Shown: positions 14,243 through 23,649 of the stretch, piece after piece | Numbering within the stretch: position 1 is the stretch's first letter | How the letters are laid out: every line of letters starts with the position of its first letter | DNA from: Apoderus coryli | Lineage: Eukaryota; Arthropoda; Insecta; Coleoptera; Attelabidae | Assembly (NCBI GenBank): GCA_911728435.2 | Contig: OU452211.1 | Coordinates: 14,428,428-14,492,427, forward strand | DNA length: 64,000 nucleotides | Reading direction: 5' to 3' | The notes under the pieces: generated by a model | Database searches by the model: none | Told to the model about the DNA's origin: nothing | Seen by the model: the letters and a program-made list of their open reading frames with translations, nothing else | Position numbers and translations under genes: made by a program

Positions 14243-14316
14243 CTGGTGTAAGTTCCGAAGCATGTTTCGACAATATTTATAAATTTCTATTAAATTTATT
14301 TTTGTGGAGATTCGAT
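14243..14316. repeat. Right arm of the inverted duplication
   Basis: Reverse-complement partner of 13890-13963. It ends about 75 bp before the semaphorin-like exon at 14393. Confidence 0.75.
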
Positions 14317-14392
14317 TTGTCATAGAAAATATACAACTCCACTTAAGGATGGACTATTTTACAAATTAATAACATTATTTTATTTGTTTCAG

Positions 14393-14500
14393 CATTTTGA
14401 CTGCCGCAACCATATACGAGTTATCCAATCTATGGGAAATAGAAATAGACTTTACGTGCGTGGAACCGATGCACATAATCCGAAAGACTGGGTCATAAAT
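14393..14500 (+). CDS. Single semaphorin sema-domain exon (Sema-2-like)
   Basis: A 108-bp exon, phase 0 at both ends, between a TTTGTTTCAG acceptor and a GTAAGT donor. The 36 codons begin HFDCRNHIRVIQSMG and end AHNPKDWVIN. This is the semaphorin block with DCxNHIRV, then RLYVCGTxAHNPKD, and is closest in my memory to invertebrate Semaphorin-2A. The cysteine expected in VCGT is arginine here (codon CGT, one transition from TGT), which would remove a conserved disulfide partner. No flanking sema exon was found on this strand in the window, so it is either one exon of a gene with very large introns or an isolated, decaying copy. Confidence 0.6.
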
Positions 14501-14667
14501 GTAAGTATTTAAAAATCATTGAGTTTTAAATGGGTCAATCCTTAGACAAGCAAAGTTCCTTGTCTAACGGTCAATCATTTATAAAGTGTGTCATAAAATA
14601 TGAAGTATGTAAAGCGGCTTTATTTTCAAAAGTTCGAAAATGATGGGAACTCCTCAAGGACTTATAC

Positions 14668-14830
14668 AGGGTGGCACATTAGTGTGTGGACGGAAGATAT
14701 CTCAAGATCTGTAAGCGATAGACAAAAAAATCTTTTACAAAACTTTTAGGCACTAAAAATATGTATAACTCAAAAATGTTTTTAAGTATACAGTGTAGTC
14801 CACAAACGCACAGCACACCAAACTTGCTTT
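14668..14830. repeat. Transposon-end sequences (TACAGGGTGGCACATT and related)
   Basis: TACAGGGTGGCAC at 14668 and TACAGTGTAGTCC near 14789 are terminal motifs of the ACAGGGTGT kind seen throughout the window. No open frame or clear partner end was found. Classed as TE debris. Confidence 0.3.
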
Positions 14831-14999
14831 TTCTTAATGCGACACCATATATTTTTTAACATAAGTAATTGCCGCTCTAAAAGACTAGAACAATGACATA
14901 AGGGTTGATATGTCTAGGTCCAGTGGTTTGTGAAATATATGTATATAAGGGTGAATTTTGACATACATACAGAAACCAAACAGAAACAACAAACACAAT

Positions 15000-15200
15000 T
15001 ATTTTGTTCATTTTGAACTCAGTCATTTTTAAACTGAATATCCCATTGGTGTGGGATCTGGCTTTTTGACACCTATGCTATTTAGTACTTAAGAAGAGGT
15101 TAACTGGTAGAATAGCTTTCAGCTAAACTTCACCAAAAGGAATTGTAAAATGTATCTTTTTATTTCTGGGGTAAATAAAGACGTTTATTATTATTATTAA
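15000..15200 (+). repeat. Probable 3' end of a LINE with (TTA)n tail
   Basis: A GTGTGGGATCTGGC-containing segment runs into AATAAAGACG and a short TTA repeat at about 15181-15198. The LINE at 38.0-40.1 kb ends the same way (AATAAATCACTTTATTATTATT). No coding part remains. Confidence 0.4.
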
Positions 15201-16339
15201 TTTTTATATACATTTAACCTCTGGAGAGACTGACTGTATAAAGGATTTTGTAATTAGTTTACTTTAATAAAAGACAACAAATTTAATTAGCTATTGAACG
15301 TTCCACTATTTATTCACTTCACTACATCAATTTTTGTGTTATCTAATTAATAACTAATAAACATTGTTTTATAATAGGTAAGTACATTTACACAGAATTT
15401 ATACGTAATTTAAATTACACGTATTTTGAGAACTTTACCCACTTCACTACGTGAATTGAATACGATAAGAAAGAAAGAGTATTATTTAGTAATAATGCAT
15501 TTATTGCGAACTGTAATTATTATAAAAAGCACGCCAATCTGTTAGACGTTAGAATTAGGGGAATTACCAATTTCTATTTGTGTGGTGAACTAGAACACAA
15601 CAGTACAATAAGAAGACGACAAGACGACTGCGTAATACGACCTGTGACCTTCGCTTGAGGCGAGTTCAAATCAGGCTACAATAATCGCAAAGAGGGGGTT
15701 GAGATACATACATACATTGATACCTCCAAATCAAAATCAACGGCCAACCGTGAAAGAAGAAGAATAATATTGTAATATTATATTAATTGACTAACGTCAC
15801 TCAAAATATACAGGACGCTTCAGAAGTAAAGCTAATATATGAAAAGAGAGAATATGGAATTCCAACACATGTCAAAAAATGCACAATAACTACCTCTTAA
15901 ACCCCCACTAAATTTCATTTACATATCTCCACCAGTTTCAGAGCAATCAATAAATCTTCAGTTTTTAAGAAAAACTTTGACACTCAGAAAACTAGGCATT
16001 TGCGGACATGTGTTTATATAGCAAACTGTCATTATTTTTTCATACACAATTACCTCCTGAAGTTTGTCGCACTTATTTACTTCATCTAGTTGTGTAGTAG
16101 TTAATTGGGTTTCTACCTGTTATTTATCTGTTTATTATCAATAGTTCGAGAAATTTTTATAATCCTTTAAAATAATTGGTTAGGGATTATGGAGCCTATT
16201 TACCTGCTCTCAAGTAAGCAAAGGATTATTTATTATTTCTCTGTTTACAGGTATAGCTTTTTTCGTATTTATAGTAAGGGGTCGCTCATTTGGTTTTCAT
16301 TCGACAACTGAAACCGGTCTAGGCAACTTATGCTAGTTT
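15200..16339. other. Intergenic repeat-rich stretch, no gene seen
   Basis: AT-rich sequence with TE-like pieces (for example a TACAGGACGCTTC end near 15810). A GCGAGTTCAAATCAGGC stretch near 15660 resembles a tRNA B box, but I could not fold a tRNA or recognise a SINE head. Nothing else is supported. Confidence 0.4.
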
Positions 16340-16714
16340 GTGTGTCCGAATAACTTTAGAACAAATTCTACAAAATATACTTTTATCTTTAATACCATCA
16401 ATTTCATTATGTACACTACAGAAAAGGAAGGTGATTTAATCGCCTATATATATTTAATAGCACACAAATCAAAGAAAATTAGGCGGTCACGAACACAACG
16501 AGGAAATTTGCGCATTAAAGCTATCTTAAATCGAGCTTTGTCAAATTATGAAGAGTTACAGCGCAGAGAACGTGAGGATAATATTGGCGTCCAACAAACA
16601 CATAATTGTTCCCAACACGAAGTATCGCGTATATCTGATGTGCCGGAAATTGATGACAGTCTGGATATTTTTATGAACGAGCTGAGCAAAATAAAAACTC
16701 ATGTCAGCCGATAG
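16340..16714 (+). CDS. Small basic/acidic ORF followed by a histone-type 3' end signal; unrecognised
   Basis: I do not recognise this protein. The frame gives up to 124 residues; an internal ATG at 16409 gives about 101 residues starting MYTTEKEGD and may be the better start, since the upstream part looks like UTR (NTKYTFIFNTINF). The middle is strongly basic (KSKKIRRSRTQRGNLR), followed by a charged helix-like segment (YEELQRREREDN) and an acidic end (DVPEIDDSLDIFMNEL). No signal peptide or membrane segment is seen. It is not a recognisable core histone. The reason to list it is the perfect histone 3' stem-loop 44 bp after its stop. It could be a diverged replication-dependent gene or a chance ORF. 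Confidence 0.35.
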   Translation: MCPNNFRTNSTKYTFIFNTINFIMYTTEKEGDLIAYIYLIAHKSKKIRRSRTQRGNLRIKAILNRALSNYEELQRREREDNIGVQQTHNCSQHEVSRISDVPEIDDSLDIFMNELSKIKTHVSR

Positions 16715-16757
16715 ACTCTTCTACTGGTAGTTGAGTTATTGAAAATTAAAAAAAAAC

Positions 16758-16773
16758 GGTTCTTTTAAGAACC
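16758..16773 (+). promoter_or_regulatory. Histone-mRNA 3' stem-loop consensus match
   Basis: GGTTCTTTTAAGAACC has a 6-bp stem and 4-nt loop and fits the animal histone stem-loop consensus GGYYCTTYTHAGRRCC at every position. The flanks also fit: AAAAC before and ACAAA after. About 12 bases downstream is a purine run (A11 G A A, about 16784-16797) where a histone downstream element that pairs with U7 snRNA would lie. It stands 44 bp after the stop codon of the ORF at 16340-16714. Confidence 0.65.
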
Positions 16774-16799
16774 ACAAATCTTTAAAAAAAAAAAGAATT

Positions 16800-18295
16800 T
16801 AATTTATTTGAATAAAGTATTTTTATATCAAAGTTTTGTTTACGCATGATGAGCAAAATTTGTATTTAGGGGGTTTAATTTTCTACCATTCTGTCAAGCG
16901 ACATCGGAGTCGAAAAAAAGATGACCCAGATGTCGATTACCATACCAAACTTATTTTAATTTTTTAAATAGCACATTTGATTTACTTACTAGTTGGATTC
17001 TGATCGTTGTTGGTTCGAGCAATATGGCATAATATGTTTGTTATACAGAATATTTTTAGGAAACATAGCAAATTTCGAATAGAAATTGAATTCAGTTAAT
17101 TCTCTCAGGCGTCTCAAAAAGGCAATTAGAACGGATTCTATACTTAGGTTGACCAGTTTATATAAAAATACAAAGTAGTTGTTTAATTACATGTGTATGA
17201 AATAGTTGATTTCAAAAGTGTAATAATTTATGTACGAACACACACCATGTATGTAATATAAAAAACCCGAGGTCTACGAATTTTGTTTATGTTTTGTTGA
17301 GCATTTCCTATTCTCAAGTTTGGTAGTTTTACGTCTACGAACTGTTCTCTTAAAAAATATGTTTTATTTTAATTTTAATAACTTTTCAGTGTAAAAACAA
17401 AAATTTAGTTCAGCCTTTATTTGTGGTACATCCTGTATATTTAAAACTATTTTAAAATGTGGACCTTAATAGTTTAGTGTAATTACATGAACAACGAATC
17501 CTTAGATACGAAAGCAAAGGCGTAAATGGTCTTTAGCGCACTAATTATACAACCTGTATGTATTCATTTCGAAAATCGGCAATAGAGTCCAAAATATTTA
17601 TAATTATTTTATTGATATGTAAAAAAATATTTATGTAGAAAATAAGAAATGAATTTAGAATTTTTCGATGTGAGACCAATCTGTCTCCGCTATCGAAAAT
17701 GTTATGTATAAATTTAGAGAACAAGGCAAAACAGCTACTCCACTGGCATTCAATTACAAGCACAAGTTTTCTAAATAAATACTAAAATGAATATTTTATT
17801 TAGCTTTTTCCGGCTTTTTCGCATCAAATTATCTGAGCATACCTATAAGTACAACAAAAAACCAAATAAGTCATTGAAATGTGAAATGCAATAAAAAAAT
17901 ATATAATTTATGTCATCAGATGTTAAAAAATTTAATTTACTAAAGTTATTAACGCAGTATTTAAGAGAAAAAAATAAAATACACTTTGCTTACTATTGAA
18001 GTTTGTTGTTTCAAAATATCAAGTAGAGACTACTATATGCGAATATTTCGTACTCGTTTGTACTCATCAGCCAGCCACATCACTCGATATTTTGCTTTTA
18101 GAACACTAATAAAAATTAGATTATAAAATTGGAAAAAATTCACAGGAAAAAAATTTAAAATTGACAAATTATATTGCACTCAGAAAATATAATTTTAGAG
18201 TAAAAGTAAATATCTTTTACTTTTGCCTAAAAATGTATAAAGTATCTATACGCTTCTAGCAAAAATAACATTACATTCTAAATATTTATAATTAT
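16800..18295. other. Intergenic stretch, no gene seen
   Basis: AT-rich, with many stops in all frames. The minus-strand frame at 17545-17763 has no recognisable domain. No RNA gene or clear repeat boundary was found before the PLE arm at 18296. Confidence 0.5.
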
Positions 18296-18945
18296 AATTT
18301 ATCAAGTTTTCTTGGGTATTGGGACAAAATCTAAACTCAGTATTTCTGAATTTTAAATTCTATTGCAACGTTTCGTGCAATATATGCACATCATCAGGCT
18401 ACAAAAAACACAAAACCTCAATAAAGTAAAAGTTATAAAGTTATATAAATAAAAACACTCAACAAAAGGACGATGACCAAACAGACTAACATAACATTTT
18501 AAAAAATTAGATTATATTGACACAGAGTCTAATACCTACCATAGAAAATCTGGTCAAATTCCCTAAAAATATTAACATTGTTTTCGAACCTATAACAGCT
18601 AAATAGAACAAAATATAATAAAATTAATATTCACAGTGTCAATGAGAGATGGGAATTCTCTCACCACACAGATCATAAAAAAGTAAGTAGATAAAATAGA
18701 TATCATAAAAAGAACTAAAGTAACTCATAGGCGTAGGTCAACCATTTTGTTATGTTTTAATTAAGTTAGTGTAAATGACACTCAAACCGTTAATGTCTCT
18801 CTGATTATTAATGGCATCAGGCTCCTTATTGATGTACACCATTTCCTTGAAGAGTCTCGATCTTTCTTTGTGTTCAATACCCAATATCACATAGTTTTCA
18901 AAATCAAATAAGTGCCCCGTATCACTATGATGTTCAGAAAGAGCG
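18296..18945 (-). mobile_element. Left arm of palindromic PLE-1, distal part (3' end of element)
   Basis: Reverse complement of 36240-36896. It contains the end of the GIY-YIG endonuclease frame (about 18775-18945) and the noncoding 3' region with the CTGATGA...GAAAC motif. It is cut at 18945 by ERV-A, and the sequence resumes after 34457 without loss. The uninterrupted version of this junction is visible in the right arm near 36237-36252. Confidence 0.88.
18362..18400 (-). ncRNA. Hammerhead-ribozyme-like motif of PLE-1, left arm copy
   Basis: Inverted copy of the motif at 36795-36830: CTGATGA, a 5-bp stem-loop and GAAACG. See that entry for the structural reading. Confidence 0.35.
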
Positions 18946-19183
18946 AGTTAAGAACGCATTCCTGTACACATAGACAACTATTCTGCTTATTCAGCCAGTA
19001 CTTATATTACAGATAATATGATGTTATAAATACAAGTACATCTCTATTGTAATCGTCTTTTATGCTTTTTCTCACGTTAAGTGAAACATTTATTTTGTAA
19101 AGATTAAATATAATAAAAGAACCTGTGTTCAAACTTTGATTTTCCTTTTTAAAAAGTTCTTCCGAAGAACCAAAAACATAACT
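18946..19183 (+). repeat. ERV-A 5' LTR
   Basis: 238 bp, AGTTAAGAAC to AACATAACT. No difference from the 3' LTR was seen, so the insertion is recent. An AATAAAAGAACC block near 19113 is a plausible polyadenylation signal. Confidence 0.94.
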
Positions 19184-19199
19184 GGCGCAGTCGGTAGGA
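19183..19199 (+). promoter_or_regulatory. ERV-A primer-binding site
   Basis: TGGCGCAGTCGGTAGGA directly after the LTR, sharing its last T. The same sequence with one change is found in ERV-B. It is the type used by the 17.6/297/ZAM group of insect gypsy elements. Confidence 0.8.
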
Positions 19200-19506
19200 T
19201 TTTTCAAAATTAATTGTATCGCACAGTTAATTTCTGTTTTAACAGTTAATTGAAAAATAAAAAAAATCGCGGCGAAAAGATTTTTTCTTGAGGGTATATC
19301 AAGTCGAAAATCAAACGGTCGTGATAGTGAACGGGAGAACTACAAGAGTGAACAAAGTGAGCACAGAAGTCCTGGGGAAACGTCTAGCATCGACAGGAAC
19401 CTATAGGCAGCCAAAAAACGTAGAATTAAGAAGACCTGGGGAAAATCTCACATCGATCGAACCTGGGGACACTAGATTAAGAAAAGAAGAAAAACGGAAT
19501 ACGGAA

Positions 19507-19529
19507 ATGAAAATATTCCTACTGTAAGT
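19507..19529 (+). promoter_or_regulatory. ERV-A leader ATG and splice donor for env mRNA
   Basis: An ATG at 19507 opens a five-codon frame (Met-Lys-Ile-Phe-Leu) plus two bases and is followed directly by a GTAAGT donor at 19524. In phase, it would supply the env start codon when joined to the acceptor at 32457. ERV-B has the same Met-Lys-Ile-Phe start and CT/GTAAGT donor at 30423-30395. The longer frame 19288-19527 around it is leader sequence rather than a gene. Confidence 0.7.
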
Positions 19530-19650
19530 CCTTTTTATTATCCTATCATTAGTCCTTAAGTTAGTTATATATTTTCGGTGAACATTGGTTGATTTTCAAT
19601 TTAATTTCAATTTTAGTAATAATATTATTAAGAAAAACTCATAACATTTT

Positions 19651-21045
19651 ATGTCAGATCCAGAATTACAAGACCTTTTGACACAATTTACAAATTTCAC
19701 TTTATCTAACACAACAAATATGCCTGAAACTCCAACCAATTTTCAATTATTAAAACTTTACGTAGATTCAATACCGTTTTATGATGGTAATCCACATACT
19801 CTAAGTATCTTTATTGATGGTTGTGAGCATTTGCTAGCAACTTTTTCCAGACAAAACGATAATGCACTAAATAGCTTTCTCATACGAGCTATTTTAGGTA
19901 AATTAACAGGCAGAGCTCTTATGCTCATCGGATGCAGAACAGAACTTAGATTATGGAATGATATTAAAAATGCTTTAATGTTAAGTTTTGGTGATCAAAG
20001 AAATATTGACTGTCTATTACAAGACCTATTATCACTAAAGCCTCTTAAAAACGAATCCGCTTACAATTTTGGTATGCGTATTCAAGACCAAAGAAGTCTA
20101 ATTATTTCTAAATTAAACTCGATAACAACAATCACGGCAGAAGAGAAAATAATTAATCTTAAAAATTATGACGATTTAGCTCTTAAAACTTTTATTAAGG
20201 GACTAACCGGACAAATACAAACGAATGTAAGACTAAGAAATCCAATAAGCCTGGAAATTGCTATGGGATATCTCGTAGAGGAAGAAAACTTTTTATATTC
20301 AACACAACGCTCAAACTCGCTCAACACACAAACAAATTTTAGCCCATTACAAAGAGTATCATTTACAGGACCACCGCCTACGAAACCTTCATTTCAGGTA
20401 CCACAATTTCGACCACCAACTTTATTTCCACAACAACCACAATTTTCTAATCCATCAACATCTCAAAATTTTATACAGAGACCATTATTTCCAACTACGT
20501 CTTTTACAAGACCAGCATTTAATTTTCAAAGACCACAAAATCCTAATTTTGCAAATTTTCAAAGACCAAATTTCTCACCAATGTTTCGTCAAAATAATTT
20601 CCCAAGCCAGAGACAACCATATTTTCTACAGCGACCTTCACAGATGCCGCAAATCCAAAATCGTCCCAATAATGACAACACTAGATTTAAACCAGAGCCA
20701 ATGGACACTTCAAGCTCAAATTCTCGTCTCAGACCTAAACACCCAAATTTTACATTTACAGAGTTACATAACCACAATTTGGAAAACCCCTATGAAAATC
20801 TATCTTATTACGACGAATATAATTATTATGACATTGAAAATCCTGACCTGTATCATTATTATAATAATTATTATGATGGTAACAATTATTCAGAATGTGA
20901 TAATCAAGCAGAATTTTATAAAAACGCATATGATACCTCTCAAGCTGTTCCTAGCAAAGAAGACACACAAGACACAGACATTACACAAGACAGTACCGAA
21001 CTTGAAAATTTTCCAATTGTCTCGACGAACAAACATCCAACTTAA
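19651..21045 (+). CDS. gag: ERV-A gag
   Basis: 464 residues with ATG start; structural capsid polyprotein acting in cytoplasmic particle assembly. The first ~200 residues form the helical capsid-like region (YDGNPHTLSIFIDGCEHLL; LLQDLLSLKPLKNESAYNFG). The C-terminal half is rich in Pro, Asn, Gln and Phe (repeated QRP/FQRP) and then Tyr/Asn/Asp, with no Cys-His zinc knuckle, which is usual for errantivirus gags. The shadow frame 20549-21064 over the low-complexity part is not a gene. The end carries the frameshift signal described at 21006. Confidence 0.9.
   Translation: MSDPELQDLLTQFTNFTLSNTTNMPETPTNFQLLKLYVDSIPFYDGNPHTLSIFIDGCEHLLATFSRQNDNALNSFLIRAILGKLTGRALMLIGCRTELRLWNDIKNALMLSFGDQRNIDCLLQDLLSLKPLKNESAYNFGMRIQDQRSLIISKLNSITTITAEEKIINLKNYDDLALKTFIKGLTGQIQTNVRLRNPISLEIAMGYLVEEENFLYSTQRSNSLNTQTNFSPLQRVSFTGPPPTKPSFQVPQFRPPTLFPQQPQFSNPSTSQNFIQRPLFPTTSFTRPAFNFQRPQNPNFANFQRPNFSPMFRQNNFPSQRQPYFLQRPSQMPQIQNRPNNDNTRFKPEPMDTSSSNSRLRPKHPNFTFTELHNHNLENPYENLSYYDEYNYYDIENPDLYHYYNNYYDGNNYSECDNQAEFYKNAYDTSQAVPSKEDTQDTDITQDSTELENFPIVSTNKHPT
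21006..21012 (+). promoter_or_regulatory. ERV-A -1 frameshift heptamer
   Basis: A AAT TTT in the gag frame, a standard X XXY YYZ slippery heptamer, 11 codons before the gag stop. The pol frame is -1 relative to gag and is open from here. ERV-B has the same heptamer at the same place. Confidence 0.75.
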
Positions 21046-23309
21046 TACAATTAAATTGCCTTAAAGCCAACCTTCCTTACATTTTCATTCCTACGTTAAA
21101 TGCAAACTTTCTAATAGACACAGGTAGCAGCAAAAGCTTAATATCTCCAGAGTTAGCACATAAAATGTATCGTAGATTTATTTATAATGAAAATTTTAGT
21201 ATTCAAACAGCACACGATATTTCTTATCATCATGAGGTAGTCGATATTCCTATTTTTAAAATTTTTAACGTAAAACTGAATCACAAATTTTATCTCTTTA
21301 ATTTTAGTAAAAAATTTGAAGGTTTAATTGGAGTAGATTTATTAAAACAATTAAATGCTAATATGAATGTTACTACAAAGAAATTGACAACACCAAATGC
21401 AATAATTCCTATAATTTTTGACTCTGAAGACGAATCTCAAAATTCTTTTTATTATAGTATTACAATCCCAGCAAGAGTTCAACAAGTTGTAAAAATTCCT
21501 GTAAAACTTCCTAAGTCCAATCCTGAATATGAACAATATAATAATAAACCTTTTGTTGGTATACTACCGTACACAAAAATTGCTGACGGTATTGAAATGC
21601 CGAAAGCACTTGTTAACGTTAATAATAATTTTGCTTTAACAACAATAACAAACATAAATGAAAATGAAGTAGAATTAAATATACCAGGGCCAATTGAAAT
21701 CGAGTATTTAAATTTAATTGAAGTAAATTTTCTTGACAAAATAGAAACCAACGAATCATTAACTCAGGAACATGATAACCTACTAAAACGAAATTTACGA
21801 AATATTAGACTAGATCATTGTAACAAAGAAGAAAAGGAAGCCCTTAGAAACCTTTGTTATGATTACCGCGATATATTTTATTGCGAGGACATACCGCTTA
21901 GTTTTACTAGCGAAATAACACATAAAATTAAATTAAAAGATGAAACTCCCATACACACAAAAACATACCGTTTTCCAGAAGTACATAGACAGGAAGTAAA
22001 ATCACAAATTTCAAAAATGCTCGATCAAGGTATAATTCAGGATAGTATTTCACCCTGGTCCAGTCCGATCTGGATTGTTCCTAAAAAGCTTGATGCTTCC
22101 GGAAAAAAGAAATGGCGCGTAGTCATCGATTATCGGAAATTAAACGAAAAAACAGTCGACGATAAATATCCATTACCAAACATAACAGAAATTCTCGATA
22201 AACTGGGAAACGCAAATTATTTTAGTACTCTAGATTTAGCAAGCGGTTTCCACCAAATTGAAGTGGACCGAAATGACATTCAAAAAACAGCTTTCTCAAC
22301 CGAAGGAGGACATTATGAGTTCAAGCGAATGCCTTTTGGCTTAAAAAATGCACCTGCTACTTTTCAGCGCGTTATGGATAACGTTCTGCGTGGATTACAA
22401 AATGAAACCTGTCTTGTATACCTAGACGACATTATTATATATAGTAGTTCTCTTCAAGAACATATTAATAAATTAAACATAGTTTTCGACAGGCTCAGGA
22501 AAAGCAATTTCAAAGTACAATTAGATAAATCAGAATTTCTTCAAAAAACAGTACAGTATTTAGGACATATTATTACACCGGAAGGAGTTAAACCTAATCC
22601 TGATAAAATATCCGCAATAAAATTCTTCCCTATCCCGAAAACCCAAAAAGATATTAAAAGTTTCTTAGGATTACTAGGGTATTACAGACGATTCATTAAA
22701 GACTTCGCAAAGATCACAAAACCTATGACAAAATGTTTAAAAAAAGGCGCTAACGTTACACACGATCAAGACTTCATCAATTCTTTTAATACTAGCAAAC
22801 AGATTCTCATTAATGACCCAATTTTGCAATATCCAGATTTTAAAAAACAATTTATTTTAACCACCGACGCAAGTAACTTTGCAATTGGAGCTATTCTTTC
22901 TCAAGGAGAAATACCTAATGACAAGCCTATTGCATATGCTTCACGAACACTGAACGAAACCGAATGTCGATACTCCACAATCGAAAAAGAACTTTTGGCA
23001 ATCGTATGGGCATGTAAACATTTTCGTCCATATTTATATGGTAGAAAATTCACAATATACACCGATCATCGACCTCTAACTTGGCTTTTTAACCTCAAAG
23101 AACCCAATTCAAAACTTATAAGATGGCGACTTAAACTAGAAGAATTTGACTATACAATAGTATACAAAAAAGGCAAATTTAATACAAATGCTGATTGTCT
23201 CTCTCGTATAAATCTTAACGCAGTTGAACAAGAATCGATAATTAACAATCCTGGTGACATTAACTTTGACGTATTAGAATATTTAAAAAATATAGATGTC
23301 GATCCACCT
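21012..23309 (+). CDS. pol: ERV-A pol, first part: protease, RT, RNase H
   Basis: Expressed by -1 frameshift from gag. The protease active site (LIDTGSSKS) lies about 35 codons in. The RT core carries WRVVIDYRKLNEKT, FSTLDLASGFHQIE, FKRMPFGLKNAPATFQR and the catalytic YLDDIIIYS. RNase H follows (TTDASNFAIGAILSQ, STIEKELLAIVWAC, YTDHRPLTWLF) and then NADCLSRI. The frame is interrupted at 23309 by ERV-B; the ACCT at 23306-23309 is its target duplication. The remaining pol, with integrase, resumes at 30960 in the same frame. Confidence 0.95.
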
Positions 23310-23594
23310 AATTATAAGTTTGAAAACTCAAAATTTATAAAAAAAATATTTTATTTCAATTCGACAATGGTTACAATAAGACTAACTAAAATTTACATTT
23401 GGGGTTATATTTATAACATTAGTGTGAGAGCTGAGTTACAATTCTTACAGGAATATTAATAAGCATTATAATGACAAAACTGCTGAGTTGCTATTCTCAC
23501 GGGAATATAACTAGAGTTACAATTCTTACAAGAATATGAATAAGCACTATCTATGACAAAACTGCTGAGATGCTAGTCTCACGGGAATATAACT
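23310..23594 (-). repeat. ERV-B 3' LTR, with an 81-bp tandem duplication in U3
   Basis: 285 bp. On the plus strand 23433-23513 and 23514-23594 are two copies of an 81-bp unit (GAGTTACAATTCTTACA to GGGAATATAACT) that differ at only a few bases. In element orientation they occupy the 5' part of the LTR, the U3 region, where promoter and enhancer signals usually lie. Confidence 0.92.
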
Positions 23595-23649
23595 CCTCCC
23601 GCCTAAGCTGAAAGCATAACCTGTTGGTTATGATTTCGATAAATAATAT

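Noticed and set aside
14207..14245. Extra upstream semaphorin exon (open segment between CAG and GTAAGT)
   Set aside because: The translated segment does not resemble semaphorin sequence before the DCxNHIRV block, and it lies in the inverted-duplication zone.
15630..15675. tRNA or tRNA-derived SINE suggested by a GTTCAAATC B-box-like motif
   Set aside because: No A box at the right distance and no cloverleaf could be folded by eye.
16340..16714. Calling the ORF a histone H2A variant
   Set aside because: Only a short, weak resemblance in one region (a basic stretch before an EEL); the histone fold is not recognisable.
19288..19527. Separate 79-residue gene between the ERV-A LTR and gag
   Set aside because: It is retroelement leader with no domain; its end is better explained as the env leader ATG and splice donor.
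20549..21064. 171-residue ORF overlapping ERV-A gag
   Set aside because: Shadow frame over a low-complexity Asn/Tyr/Thr-rich part of gag; its Ile/Thr runs follow from the codon repeat.
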